From Stenomitos frigidus ULC18 (GTDB lineage: Bacteria; Cyanobacteriota; Cyanobacteriia; Leptolyngbyales; Leptolyngbyaceae): DNA of 64,000 nt. The translations under genes were made by a program, and so were the position numbers. Within the stretch, counting starts at the first letter, position 1. Every line of letters starts with the position of its first letter. The stretch covers positions 1-64,000 of the forward strand of contig NZ_PVWK01000027.1 in NCBI RefSeq assembly GCF_003003795.1, given 5' to 3'. The notes beneath the pieces were generated by a model. The model was not told where the DNA came from. It did no database searches and saw nothing but the letters and a program-made list of their open reading frames with translations. Of this stretch, positions 10,679-19,605 are shown piece by piece.

Positions 10679-11148
10679 AGCAAGGCCGTCCTCCTAAAAA
10701 AAGAGATGAAGTGAGTCGAGGTACGGTTTGGTTTCGTTGGAGTGTTTTGCAAAAAGAATGCATTGCAAACGATCGCTAGCAGCACATTAGTGCGCTGCCC
10801 GCTAGCACCAACCAGTCAAACGTTAAGCAACTAAATTGCTAAGCAATCAATGTTTAAGCGGTGCACTTTTTGCAGAGAGTCATCAGACTGGATTGGAACA
10901 CTGAAGGCAATTGGACGCCTCACTTCCTTCCTTATTTAATATCGCTCTTCTCAATTCGATCTGCCATACCATCCGTGATAATCCGGATAAATGGCTGTTG
11001 ACAATGCGGGGATCGCCCATTGGCTATGCTTTGGACAGACGTTAAGATCTCCAACCAATAGTTACGTTGTGTAAACCTTCCCTAAGATAGCCCAGCATCT
11101 AACCAGAACATAGACTCATCCGTGCATGTCGCGCATTCACACCAGCAT
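10679..11148. other. Intergenic region, no gene recognised
   Basis: 470 bases containing the promoter side of the 128-residue gene. Several GCTAGC/TTAAGC short inverted runs occur near 10770-10860. Open frames here are antisense shadows of the amidotransferase gene. Confidence 0.6.
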
Positions 11149-11898
11149 TTAGAACGACGCCTGCAGGATTTTTTGAGTGTTGACAGCAAGAAACTGCTGC
11201 ATGAAGCGATCAGCAAGTGGTGCCACCGACGGAGAATGAGACGCGGCTTCTGCCAGAAGTTGCGCCAACGTCGTATCTTGTATGTGGCTTTCCTCAAGTT
11301 CCTGCTCAATGAGGTCTGCACAACTGCCGAGTGCATGTTCGTCCATTTCGAGATGAAACTGAATCGCCCAAACCGCATTGCCGTAGCGAAATGCCTGGTT
11401 TGGGTACATGTTGCTAGTGGCAAGATGCACACAGTGTGACGGCAGTTCAAACGTGTCTTGATGTGATTCAAACACTTTAAATTGATCAGGGAAGCCCTGA
11501 AACAGTACATCTTCCTGACCCATTTCGGTGAGTTCCAGGTCACACCATCCGGCCTCCCGACCAGACTCACCACGATAAACGCGAGCACCTAGCACTCGCG
11601 CCAGGATTTGCGAACCTAAACAGATGCCTAAAAGCGGAATTTCTTGCGCGATCGCAGTTTCTAATAGTTTAAATTCTGTCTGTAGAAATGGATAGCGATC
11701 GTCTTCATACGCACTAACTGTACCGCCTAAAATGACAATGTGGGAGTAATGAGAGACTGGCTCTGTCAAGATCTCTCCTTGAGAAGTATCTAAATAACGA
11801 AACGGAATCTGAGCCTTTTTTACTGCCGTTTCTAGCATTCCCAAACTGCTGCAGGGCTCATGCCGGATCACCAAAAGGTTAGGAGAGTCAGTCATCAT
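11149..11898 (-). CDS. Stand-alone class I glutamine amidotransferase
   Basis: 249 residues, the GATase1 fold alone, as in GMP-synthase-like amidotransferases (YfeJ/GuaA-N type). The catalytic triad is visible: Cys93 in LLGICLGSQ, His182 and Glu184 in FHLEMD. HYSHIVILGG and FESHQDTFELP match the oxyanion and substrate-loop regions. By family the enzyme hydrolyses glutamine (or a gamma-glutamyl compound) and hands ammonia to a partner; no synthetase partner is adjacent, so the acceptor is unknown. ATG ATG start; either codon is possible. Confidence 0.9.
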   Translation of the reverse strand: MMTDSPNLLVIRHEPCSSLGMLETAVKKAQIPFRYLDTSQGEILTEPVSHYSHIVILGGTVSAYEDDRYPFLQTEFKLLETAIAQEIPLLGICLGSQILARVLGARVYRGESGREAGWCDLELTEMGQEDVLFQGFPDQFKVFESHQDTFELPSHCVHLATSNMYPNQAFRYGNAVWAIQFHLEMDEHALGSCADLIEQELEESHIQDTTLAQLLAEAASHSPSVAPLADRFMQQFLAVNTQKILQASF

Positions 11899-12315
11899 TT
11901 TACTTAAGTCTCAGGGTGCTAGTTTTACTGTTTTACCATCGTCAATGAGCGGCTTTCAGGCAGAGATGATTGGTTAATTGACCAATTTTTTGTAAGAGTT
12001 AGGTTTAGTGACTCTCTGATCGGTCATCATGAGTCGCCCAGGCAAAATCCGCCCCCACAGCGAACTACAGTTTGCAGCGGTCTAGTCAGCCGAGGCGCAC
12101 GGATGCTTTTCTTGCCTGCCTTGACGCTGCGATCGCAAAGCGGAAACCAGCTTGTTATAATAACCGATTCGCAGGGGAAGTTTGTCGCGTTTACAACATA
12201 AAACAAGAATATGATGAATTTCAAATATTTAGCCTTCTAATGGCTGTTTGAAGTGGTGCAAAAGAGGCAAGCCAGGGTAAAGTTTTAAGTGACGCTGTTG
12301 GGATGACTGTTAACC
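11899..12315. other. Intergenic region between divergent genes
   Basis: 417 bases between the amidotransferase (minus) and the first PhyH gene (plus). It must contain both promoters. I see no gene, strong palindrome or tandem repeat. Confidence 0.6.
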
Positions 12316-13206
12316 ATGTCTTTGCTTACTCAAGCACAAGTTACTCGTTTCCACGATGATGGTTTTCTCATTGTCGAAAATTTGCTGACGGATGCGATCG
12401 TCCAGCAGCTTGTAGAGCGCGTTGATCCTCTGTTTGCTGGCGAATTTGAAGCGGGAATGTATCCTGATGAATGGTACTGGAATCCTTATCTCGGACGACC
12501 CCACGCATCGGCGCAGATGAGTAATGTTTGGAAGAGCGATCGCGCCCTTGCCTCTGTCGTGCTCTCTGCCAAAATTGGGCAAATGAGCGCTGAATTGGGC
12601 CATTGGTCAGGTTCACGGCTGATATCGGATAGCTTGTGGATGAAGCCCTATGGTGCTTCGGAAACGACGCTGCATCAAGACTCGATGTACAACTTTTACT
12701 ACACGCCACAAGAAATTGTGGTTTGCTGGATTGCCCTCAGTCAGGCGATTCCCGGTGGCAGCACGATCGAGTACGTTCGTGGCTCTCACAAATGGACACT
12801 TTCAGAAGCGGTGCCTGAGTTTCATGCGGTAAACAGAGGCTATCGTGCGGCAATGGAGCAGGCAGCGGAGCAGGCTGGTATTACGCAACCAGAAGTATCA
12901 CTGTTAGCAATGCCTGCCGGAAGCTGCGTGTTTCATCATGGGCACATGTGGCATGGCTCGAACAAAAATCTCATGCCCAACACCGTGCGTCGAAGCCTGG
13001 TTGTAGCGCATGTACCAGTTAATGCACGCTTTAAGTCGACCGATGCTTACGTTCAAGGTGGCTATCTTCCTGGTCGCTATAAGCGGTACGGTGACGACAC
13101 AATGGATGAGAGCTTTTTCCCGATCGTCTGGCAGCAGGACGGCTACCGCACGCCATTTTTAGCCGACTACTGTGAAGACGCACTAGCGATGGCTGTCGCT
13201 TGTTGA
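12316..13206 (+). CDS. Phytanoyl-CoA dioxygenase (PhyH) family protein, intact iron site
   Basis: Fe(II)/2-oxoglutarate oxygenase of the PhyH family, 296 residues. The facial triad is present: His120 and Asp122 (LHQD) and His213 (MWHGS), with a 2-oxoglutarate-binding Arg in the following TVRRS. WIALSQAIPGGSTIEYVRGSHKW is the typical central block. Family members hydroxylate fatty acyl-CoAs, small metabolites or natural products; the substrate cannot be read from the sequence. A paralog lies 285 bases downstream on the same strand. Confidence 0.93.
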   Translation: MSLLTQAQVTRFHDDGFLIVENLLTDAIVQQLVERVDPLFAGEFEAGMYPDEWYWNPYLGRPHASAQMSNVWKSDRALASVVLSAKIGQMSAELGHWSGSRLISDSLWMKPYGASETTLHQDSMYNFYYTPQEIVVCWIALSQAIPGGSTIEYVRGSHKWTLSEAVPEFHAVNRGYRAAMEQAAEQAGITQPEVSLLAMPAGSCVFHHGHMWHGSNKNLMPNTVRRSLVVAHVPVNARFKSTDAYVQGGYLPGRYKRYGDDTMDESFFPIVWQQDGYRTPFLADYCEDALAMAVAC

Positions 13207-13239
13207 ATTTTAGCGATCAGCTATTAGCCATTAGCTAGT

Positions 13240-13274
<35 letters not shown>

Positions 13275-13339
13275 TCTAAAGCGTCGGTTGACTGCTAACG
13301 TTCCATCAACTGGATCTTCTTTGATCAATGGATTTGAGC

Positions 13340-13446
13340 AATGGGTTGATTATTTTAGGAAAGGTGATAGCTGACTGCTAATAGCTGATGGCTGACGGCT
13401 AATATGCTGATGGCTAATAGCTGATCGCTGACCGCTGACCGCTCAC
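13340..13446. repeat. Heptamer-type repeats GCTGATGGCTAATA and GCTGACC
   Basis: Imperfect runs of GCTAATA, GCTGATG and GCTGACC. The last copies (13427-13440) are complementary to the five GGTCAGC copies upstream. Confidence 0.7.
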
Positions 13447-13490
13447 ACACACTAATTTTCCAACACAAAGAGACTCACTGGACTCACTGT

Positions 13491-14411
13491 ATGACGCACC
13501 AACCTGTGCAACTGACTGAAGCGCAAAGAAGCCAGTTTCAAACCGATGGCTTTCTGGTTTTAGAGTCGTTTTTAGCGCCAGAATGGGTCGATCGCATTGC
13601 CAGTCGCTTTGATCCGTTGTTTGCGACGCAATTTGAAACGGGTGTCTATCCCGATGAATGGCACGGGCGACCGGGATTGAGCCAACCCAATGCTACCCGT
13701 CAAATGAGCGGACTTTGGCGATGCGATCGCACGGTTGCCAGCTTTTCATTTTCTGCCGAAATTGCACGCCTCAATGCCACGCTGGCTGGCTGGAATGGTG
13801 GGCGCTTTGCGATCGATAGCTGCTGGATTAAACCACCGGACGCGCCAGCAGTGAGTTTCCATCGCAATAATACTTATGCGGCTTGTATTGCTCCGTCTAC
13901 CATGATCACCTGCTGGATTGCGTTGAGTGACGCCATCGCAACCGCTGGCACACTTGAAGTCGTTCCCGGTTCCCATCAGTGGCACTGTGAAGATCAACCC
14001 CGCTTTTTGCACGCGCTGAAAGACGACTATCGCCAACCGCTCTGGCAAGCAGCCGCAGCGGCAGGCGTGGCAAAGCCAGAGATTGTGGCGATCGAACTAC
14101 CACCGGGTGGCTGCGTCTTTGTGCATGGCGACCTCTGGCATGGTTCGGCAGGCAACACCACCACTGATCGCACTCGCCGCAGTTTTGCGGTCAGTACGTT
14201 TCCGGCTGATGCGGCTTTTCGACCACCTGGAGATGCTTATGGGTATATCTTCAGCCGCTATCGCCGTATGGGAACGTCAGAGATGGATGAGAGCTTTTTC
14301 CCTGTGCTTTGGATACCAGACGGCTATCGATCGCCAATGGTAACAGCGTATTGCGGCGATGCGCTAGCAGTGCCAGCCCAATCGCCGCCTCAGGTTGCGA
14401 TCGTGTCTTGA
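13491..14411 (+). CDS. PhyH-family paralog with altered HxD motif (HRN)
   Basis: 306 residues, clearly paralogous to the upstream PhyH protein: both begin LT-QAQ/EAQ..F..DGF, share YPDEW near residue 50, WIALS in the centre and EMDESFFP..W..DGYR near the end. The metal motif differs: LHQD of the first protein is replaced by FHRN (His124, Asn126), while the distal His217 (LWHGS) and the following RRS Arg remain. By family knowledge the Asp is an iron ligand, so activity may be lost or changed. No frameshift or stop is visible, so the gene seems maintained. Confidence 0.9.
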   Translation: MTHQPVQLTEAQRSQFQTDGFLVLESFLAPEWVDRIASRFDPLFATQFETGVYPDEWHGRPGLSQPNATRQMSGLWRCDRTVASFSFSAEIARLNATLAGWNGGRFAIDSCWIKPPDAPAVSFHRNNTYAACIAPSTMITCWIALSDAIATAGTLEVVPGSHQWHCEDQPRFLHALKDDYRQPLWQAAAAAGVAKPEIVAIELPPGGCVFVHGDLWHGSAGNTTTDRTRRSFAVSTFPADAAFRPPGDAYGYIFSRYRRMGTSEMDESFFPVLWIPDGYRSPMVTAYCGDALAVPAQSPPQVAIVS

Positions 14412-14516
14412 GCCAATACTGCAAAGCCTATGGTTTTCCAGTAAGAGTCTGAGGCCTTAGACTACCTCATTGTTTTGAGCGAGCTTCAGAGTTTACTATG
14501 AGGGTCTAGAGTCCAG

Positions 14517-14936
14517 ATGCTTCCGTTTATGGCTTTACTGCTTGCATTCGCGCTGGGTTTCGTGTCGGGATTACGGGCCTTTACAGCCCCTGCCGCTTTA
14601 TTTCTAGCACGGGGTGGAATTGCAGGCATTGTGCTTGCAGTGTTGGCTGTGGCTGAGTTGGTTGGTGATAAGCTGCCGCAAATGACCTCTCGCACAAGTC
14701 CTCCAGCTTTAATCGCTCGTTTGATTAGTGGTGGTGTTGTGGGGTGGTTCATTGCAGCGGCGCACAGCGGCCCTGCACCAGTCGGAGCGATCATCGGCGT
14801 CGTAGGAGCACTGGTTGGCGCTTATGGCGGTAAAGCTGCACGTATAGCAGCGATCGACCGGATTGGCGCCATTCCCGCTGCTTTGATTGAAGATGTGATC
14901 GCGATCGCGCTGGCTGCTTTTGTCGTGACCCGATAG
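14517..14936 (+). CDS. Small integral membrane protein, DUF4126-like
   Basis: 139 residues with three to four hydrophobic helices. GLRAFTAPAAL, ELVGDKLPQMTSRT and PAALIEDVIAI are the recognisable DUF4126-type signatures. Function unknown. The start at 14517 has GAGGGTC upstream with a suitable gap. A second, more distant DUF4126-type gene lies at 43259. Confidence 0.8.
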   Translation: MLPFMALLLAFALGFVSGLRAFTAPAALFLARGGIAGIVLAVLAVAELVGDKLPQMTSRTSPPALIARLISGGVVGWFIAAAHSGPAPVGAIIGVVGALVGAYGGKAARIAAIDRIGAIPAALIEDVIAIALAAFVVTR

Positions 14937-15148
14937 GCAGTCTAATCTTTTCGTTTGAGCGACTTACCTTTAATGCTTACCCTTCGGTCATTGGTCATTA
15001 GGCATTCTCAGAGAGAAATGACTTTAGACTGCCCAATAAAGTGGTGCGTTTGCTTTACAGCAACTCACCTTACAAGATCGACGATCGCATGTTCTCTTTG
15101 AAGAACCTTGTTCTGTCGCTCCGGTGCCTGCGATCGTTAGCCAGGTTC

Positions 15149-15823
15149 TCAGTCCCACCAGAAAAACCAGTAGGGCGAGTTGAGCAGGGTACCCGCGAGA
15201 TAACTGATTGATTCACAGCCTTGCTCAACAATGTCAGGACAGTAAAAATATTGCTCCCACGCAAGCTCGATGGCGGTTGCCTGATCACGAGGCGGGTTGG
15301 TGACGATGCATTCTATGACGTCGCCAGAGAGGCCGGCGATCTGCGCCCCAAATTGGGTTTGCCATTTGCGGTGAAAGACACAATGAATTTCTGCTTCGGG
15401 ACAGGCATTCCATGCACCGTATTTTAGAACGGCTGGTAACTGCCACGGCTCTTTGATGGTTGCAAGACCGAGGAAGATCTCAGGTTTGATTTCGCCCGTC
15501 AATATATCTCGGTGTAGGTTCACTGAACCCTTTTCAGGGACATCACCAGTCCAGGTACCAAGCATATCTTCAGCTGAGAATTCATCCTCTGCGGCTTCCT
15601 CACGACGCTCAGCAAGCCACTGATCGACATCGACAGCCATCGATCGCTGAATGATTTCGGCAGTAGACTGGTCGTAAAATTCGGCCGCTTCATTGATGCG
15701 TTGCAATGACTCCGCGTCACCGATGAGGAAAGGATAGTCGCCAGTTTTTGGAAACAACTCACGTCGCAGGTAGAGAGCATCAAGTGCTTTAGAACCAGCA
15801 ATTTTAAAAGTCGTGAACGCCAT
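15149..15823 (-). CDS. DUF4253 domain protein
   Basis: 224 residues. The C-terminal half carries the DUF4253 signature: LPAVLKYGAWNACPE, CVFHRKWQTQFGAQI and the final NSPYWFFWWD. The N-terminal 100 residues are acidic and less conserved. The family is widespread in bacteria, often near immunity or toxin genes, but nothing of that kind is adjacent here. Function unknown. The TetR gene upstream (also minus strand) is about 100 bases away, so co-transcription is possible but unproven. Confidence 0.88.
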   Translation of the reverse strand: MAFTTFKIAGSKALDALYLRRELFPKTGDYPFLIGDAESLQRINEAAEFYDQSTAEIIQRSMAVDVDQWLAERREEAAEDEFSAEDMLGTWTGDVPEKGSVNLHRDILTGEIKPEIFLGLATIKEPWQLPAVLKYGAWNACPEAEIHCVFHRKWQTQFGAQIAGLSGDVIECIVTNPPRDQATAIELAWEQYFYCPDIVEQGCESISYLAGTLLNSPYWFFWWD

Positions 15824-15919
15824 TGATTGCTCCTACTGGTCACTATGGTTAGACAAAAACGCGCTACATGGAAAGAGGCGTCCGGTTGATGGTTACTAGC
15901 GCTTTAGGAAGAGGCAACG

Positions 15920-16531
15920 TCAACGAGCTTTATAGAGTGCTTGGCACGGATCTATCCGTGTTCCTGAATCTGCAAGCGAAGGGCAGGTTGTTAGAAGTGT
16001 GTCTGGTAAGGTGGACAAAACGCGTTGAAACGGTGCTGTATCACCTAACCCTTTTGCCAGGATCAGAGCGCCTTGAATTTGCAAAATGGCATCTTCAGCA
16101 CGCTGTCGAGCTACCGTTGCATCAATCCCTGCATCGATCGCAACACCTGCCAGAGCATCAATCCACACATTGAGCACGTGTTGGATTTGAGTATGGAACA
16201 TATCGTTGGCTTCGCCCAAGGCCAGCATCGCCAGCAAGCAAGCCTGCTGACCGTGATTATAGAACGCATCCACGCTTCGAGCCATTGCTAGCAGACGCTC
16301 AACTGGGTCAGCGTTGCTGCGTAACGGTATCAGCATACCAAATTCCAACTTGCCTTTAAGATGCTCTAGAACAGCGCCACCCATCTCCTCCTTCCCACCA
16401 GGGAAGTGGTGATAGAGACTTGCCTTGCCTAACCCCGTTGCGCTTGAGAGCCGTGCCAGCGTTGCGCCCTCATAGCCATACTGCCGAAATACATTGACCA
16501 AACGGCCAACCGCTTCCTCTCTCAACATCAT
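15920..16531 (-). CDS. TetR-family transcriptional repressor
   Basis: About 204 residues from the ATG at 16531 (a GTG four codons upstream is an alternative). An N-terminal helix-turn-helix is seen at about 10-55 (GYEGATLARLSSATGLGKAS, then LYHHFPGGKEEM), followed by an all-helical ligand domain with FYNHGQQACLLAMLALGEA as in the YxaF/LmrA-type subgroup. It is divergent from the GST-oxidase-DUF1348 operon, and two copies of a TACC..GGTA palindrome lie between them, so it very likely represses that operon and itself. The ligand is probably a small electrophile or drug (inference). Confidence 0.92.
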   Translation of the reverse strand: MMLREEAVGRLVNVFRQYGYEGATLARLSSATGLGKASLYHHFPGGKEEMGGAVLEHLKGKLEFGMLIPLRSNADPVERLLAMARSVDAFYNHGQQACLLAMLALGEANDMFHTQIQHVLNVWIDALAGVAIDAGIDATVARQRAEDAILQIQGALILAKGLGDTAPFQRVLSTLPDTLLTTCPSLADSGTRIDPCQALYKAR

Positions 16532-16547
16532 TTGTGTCAACACTCTA

Positions 16548-16576
16548 TTGACAGTATACCGAACGATTGGTACATT
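16548..16576 (+). promoter_or_regulatory. Possible promoter for the GST operon
   Basis: TTGACA at 16548-16553 and TACATT at 16571-16576 are 17 bases apart and overlap the first operator-like palindrome, as expected for a repressor-controlled promoter. The -10 box is weak. Confidence 0.4.
16557..16572. promoter_or_regulatory. TetR operator-like palindrome, copy 1
   Basis: TACCGAACGATTGGTA, an imperfect palindrome (12 of 16 positions symmetric), repeated identically 27 bases further on. Located between the divergent tetR and GST genes. Confidence 0.7.
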
Positions 16577-16583
16577 GTATCTG

Positions 16584-16599
16584 TACCGAACGATTGGTA
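16584..16599. promoter_or_regulatory. TetR operator-like palindrome, copy 2
   Basis: Exact second copy of the 16-base palindrome at 16557-16572; the flanking ACATT is also repeated. Confidence 0.7.
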
Positions 16600-16644
16600 C
16601 ATTAAAAGTTTTAAAAGTAGTCAGCGGTCAGTCCAGGATTTAAA

Positions 16645-16728
16645 GCTGAAGGCTGATAGCTGAAGGCTGATAGCTGAAGGCTGATAGCTGAAGGCTGATA
16701 GCTGAAGGCTGATAGCTGAAGGCTGATA
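16645..16728. repeat. Six perfect copies of a 14-bp repeat in the GST leader
   Basis: GCTGAAGGCTGATA repeated six times without a mismatch (two heptamers, GCTGAAG and GCTGATA). It lies between the operators and the GST ribosome-binding site and so would be in the 5' leader if the promoter at the operators is used. Confidence 0.9.
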
Positions 16729-16760
16729 GCTAACTCTCATAACACAAAGAGGATTCTTAA

Positions 16761-17357
16761 ATGGTCAAGCTGTATGATTTTCTACTCTCTGGCAATTGCT
16801 ACAAAGTCAGGCTGCTACTCTCTTTACTGGGAGTGGAGCATGAACTGGTCGCCGTTGATTTAAAGTCGGGAGAACACAAAAAACCGCCTTTCTTAGCATT
16901 GAATGCCTTTGGTCAAGTGCCTGTGCTAGTCGATGGGGATGTGGTGATACGCGACTCTCAGGCAATTTTGGTTTATCTGGCACGGCGCTATGGTGGGTCA
17001 GACTGGCTTCCCGAAGATGCCGCGTTGCTGGGTAAAGTTTCCCAATGGCTCTCAACGGCATCTAAAGAAATTGCCAATACGGTAGCGACAGCAAGATTGC
17101 ACTATCTCTTTGGTGCATCGATCGACGTGGCAGCCATAGAGAAACAGTCCTACACCGTGCTGAAGGCCATTGATGAGCATCTGGCAACACGGCAATGGTT
17201 GGAGTGCGATCGGCCCACGATCGCTGATCTTGCCTGCTTTCCATATATCGGACTGGCAGCTGATGGCAAGCTTTCGCTAGACGCCTACCCAAATATCGTG
17301 GCTTGGATCGATCGCATTAAACAACTTCCTGGCTATGTAGGCATGCCGGGTTTGTAG
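16761..17357 (+). CDS. Glutathione S-transferase family protein
   Basis: 198 residues. Thioredoxin-like N-terminal domain (1-78: SGNCYKVRLLLSLLGVEHELV, FGQVPVLVDGDVVIRDSQAI, where VPVL and DSQAI are the glutathione-binding positions) and a helical C-terminal domain with RPTIADLACFPYI. By family it conjugates glutathione to electrophiles or reduces peroxides and disulfides. First gene of a three-gene same-strand group under apparent TetR control. AGAGGA precedes the ATG at 16761. Confidence 0.93.
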   Translation: MVKLYDFLLSGNCYKVRLLLSLLGVEHELVAVDLKSGEHKKPPFLALNAFGQVPVLVDGDVVIRDSQAILVYLARRYGGSDWLPEDAALLGKVSQWLSTASKEIANTVATARLHYLFGASIDVAAIEKQSYTVLKAIDEHLATRQWLECDRPTIADLACFPYIGLAADGKLSLDAYPNIVAWIDRIKQLPGYVGMPGL

Positions 17358-17391
17358 TTCAAATTTTGAACGTGAGATAAAGGAGCTTCTC

Positions 17392-18291
17392 ATGGCAGTC
17401 TTTCATGCTGGGGAACAAGCAGTGCAAGCAAGGGTTGGTGTACAGGCTGAAGCCGATCGCCTGACGCATTTGTTGGGCGCAGTAATTAAGCCGGCTGCTC
17501 AGGAGTTCTTACAAAACCAAACCTGGGCGATCGCGAGTACGGTGGACGGCAGCGGCAATGTGTGGGCATCAATGCTCACGGGTAAAGCAGGGTTCGTGCA
17601 GCCGATCGCAGAGCAATGTGTGCAAATCAATGCCGTTCCCCTTGCAGGCGATCCGTTACGTGAAACGTTGCAGTCTGGTCACGATCTGGGGTTGTTGGTG
17701 ATTGATTTGGCAACGCGACGACGCTTGAGGCTGAACGGCACCGTTGAGATTCAAGCAGATGGACGTATCCATCTCCACACCCAACAGGCGTATTTCAACT
17801 GCCCCAAATATATTCAACTGCGTCACTTCGATCCTCAAGTGAGTTCTGAAGCAGCGTTACCGGAGACGATCATGAGCCAATCGTTGTCACCGCAACAGCA
17901 GCAATGGCTGGCTCAAACGGACACCTTTTTCATCGCCAGCAGCCATCCAGATGGTGCCGATGCTTCTCATCGTGGTGGCAATCCGGGCTTTGTGCAGGTG
18001 ATCAGCGATACCAAACTGCTGTTCCCAGATTATGCCGGAAACAATATGTTCAACACTTTTGGCAATTTGTTTCAGAACCCACACGCCGGGTTGCTGTCCA
18101 TCGCTTTTGAACGTGGTGAAACGCTGCAACTGACTGGCACCGCTCAGATTATTTGGGACTCAGAGCGCCTCTCAGAGTTTGCTGGTGCTCAACGGTTAGT
18201 GGAATTTGAGTTGAGTCAGGCGATCGCCACTACCAACGCTACGCCTCTACGCTGGCAATTCATAGAATACTCACCATATAACCCCGTCTAA
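17392..18291 (+). CDS. Pyridoxamine 5'-phosphate oxidase-like FMN-binding protein
   Basis: 299 residues with two halves that both resemble split-barrel flavin-binding domains (first [18 protein letters not shown] at about 45-60; second [22 protein letters not shown] at about 180-200, then [21 protein letters not shown]). This matches the PNPOx-like family often described as FAD/FMN-binding general stress proteins. Starts 34 bases after the GST gene with GGAGC upstream, so co-transcribed. Likely reduces or oxidises a small toxic compound; substrate unknown. Confidence 0.88.
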   Translation: MAVFHAGEQAVQARVGVQAEADRLTHLLGAVIKPAAQEFLQNQTWAIASTVDGSGNVWASMLTGKAGFVQPIAEQCVQINAVPLAGDPLRETLQSGHDLGLLVIDLATRRRLRLNGTVEIQADGRIHLHTQQAYFNCPKYIQLRHFDPQVSSEAALPETIMSQSLSPQQQQWLAQTDTFFIASSHPDGADASHRGGNPGFVQVISDTKLLFPDYAGNNMFNTFGNLFQNPHAGLLSIAFERGETLQLTGTAQIIWDSERLSEFAGAQRLVEFELSQAIATTNATPLRWQFIEYSPYNPV

Positions 18292-18322
18292 CTTAAATTC
18301 ACATCCATTCATAGGACAACCG

Positions 18323-18748
18323 ATGGAAACGAAACCACCTCTACCACCCTTCACGTTAGAAACGGCCAAAGCAAAAGTGCAAGCCGCCGAAGATGCCTGG
18401 AATACCCGCAATCCCGATCGCGTCGCGCTTGCCTACACCCCAGATTCGCAATGGCGTAACCGCTCAGAGTTTTTGAACGGTCGTGAAGAAATTACACTCT
18501 TTTTGCGTCGCAAGTGGGATAAAGAATTGGATTATCGGCTCAGAAAAGAACTGTGGAGCATTACTGATAACCGTATCTCTGTCCGCTTTGAATATGAGTG
18601 GCACGATGAAGCCGGACAATGGTATCGCTCATACGGCAATGAACAATGGGAGTTTGCCGTAAATGGGCTCATGCAACGACGCGAAGCCAGCATTAACGAT
18701 GTGCTGATCCAGGAAGCCGATCGCAAGTTTCGTTGGGAACGAACCTGA
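18323..18748 (+). CDS. DUF1348 / NTF2-like protein
   Basis: 141 residues. The DUF1348 hallmarks are unmistakable: [47 protein letters not shown] and [15 protein letters not shown]2-like cone fold, often a small-molecule-binding or isomerase-like scaffold. Third gene in the TetR-controlled group, 31 bases after the oxidase. Function unknown; repeated association with detoxification genes fits a stress role (inference). Confidence 0.92.
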   Translation: METKPPLPPFTLETAKAKVQAAEDAWNTRNPDRVALAYTPDSQWRNRSEFLNGREEITLFLRRKWDKELDYRLRKELWSITDNRISVRFEYEWHDEAGQWYRSYGNEQWEFAVNGLMQRREASINDVLIQEADRKFRWERT

Positions 18749-18975
18749 TCTGAACGAAGCAGTGCACCTTAATTGATGGATATAACTTCAATAGCAGCAA
18801 TCAGCAGTTGTGAGCGATCGCTGATTTTTGAGTGAATGTAGAATGAACACGACATAATTTGAGCCAAGTTGACACCACATGCGCTAATCATTATGGTGAG
18901 CGTATCGGGTTCTCACCCAAATGCCATGACGATGAGCTGTAAAGAGTGTAGGTGCCTGCTCTTACTATTATAAAG

Positions 18976-19317
18976 ATGTCAAACAGGTTCTATAAGCAAC
19001 TGATGGGAAAAAACGGCAAGCCCTACGTCAATTCCGATCGCAAAGTGGTTCTGGTAGATGAAGGCAACAAAGCTCAGATGGAGCCCAAGTTAGAGACAAT
19101 TTGCCATTGTCATCATGCCACAATAGAAGACCTGCACGGCAAACGGTGCTATCTCCACCGACGACAAGAAGGCATTTATCCAGCTTTCGAGGAGTTTTAT
19201 ATTGTTGCTCCCAAGCTAGCGAAAAACAAATGCCGCAACCTGAAAGCCTTTGATCAGCATTGGAGAGCGCTGACAGGACCCGCTAAACCGGTTCAGTTAA
19301 GTCTCTTTGCTCCCTAA
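18976..19317 (+). CDS. Unknown protein ending in a sliding-clamp-binding-like motif
   Basis: 113 residues from the ATG at 18976, or 121 from a GTG at 18952; neither has a strong ribosome-binding site. Basic protein with a CHCHH cluster near the middle (ETICHCHHATIEDL) and a second Cys (GKRCYLHRR), which could bind a metal. The last residues are VQLSLFAP: QLSLF matches the bacterial beta-clamp-binding pentapeptide consensus QL(S/D)LF. The position at the extreme C-terminus is where such motifs usually sit. Family not recognised. Confidence 0.6.
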   Translation: MSNRFYKQLMGKNGKPYVNSDRKVVLVDEGNKAQMEPKLETICHCHHATIEDLHGKRCYLHRRQEGIYPAFEEFYIVAPKLAKNKCRNLKAFDQHWRALTGPAKPVQLSLFAP

Positions 19318-19605
19318 CCCTAAGTACAGACATGATGGCTGCGATCGCGGCGGCTCGCCTGTCCCGTGAAGCTTTGGCGATCTACCACAATCAGTGGTCC
19401 AGAGCAAATCGACAGGGTCTCATCCGCCGTCAGCCATACGCTACGAGTCTTGAAGGGGAATGCTTATGGTACGGCTTTGCTTAGTGCGGACATCGATCAG
19501 GATGTCATTGCTTTTTTTCAAAGCACCTTGAGGCACTCAAGCGCGTTGTACTGTCAAAGTTGGTGACGGTAGTGTAGCTAAGCACCAAGAGCGAATGAAG
19601 CGTGA

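Noticed and set aside
16645-16728. CRISPR array
   Set aside because: The units are 14 bases long, adjacent and identical with no unique spacers; no cas gene is present. It is a tandem repeat.
19366-19566. 66-codon plus-strand frame upstream of the histidine kinase
   Set aside because: No start context, no motif and not similar in style to neighbouring genes; could still be a decayed fragment but I cannot support it.
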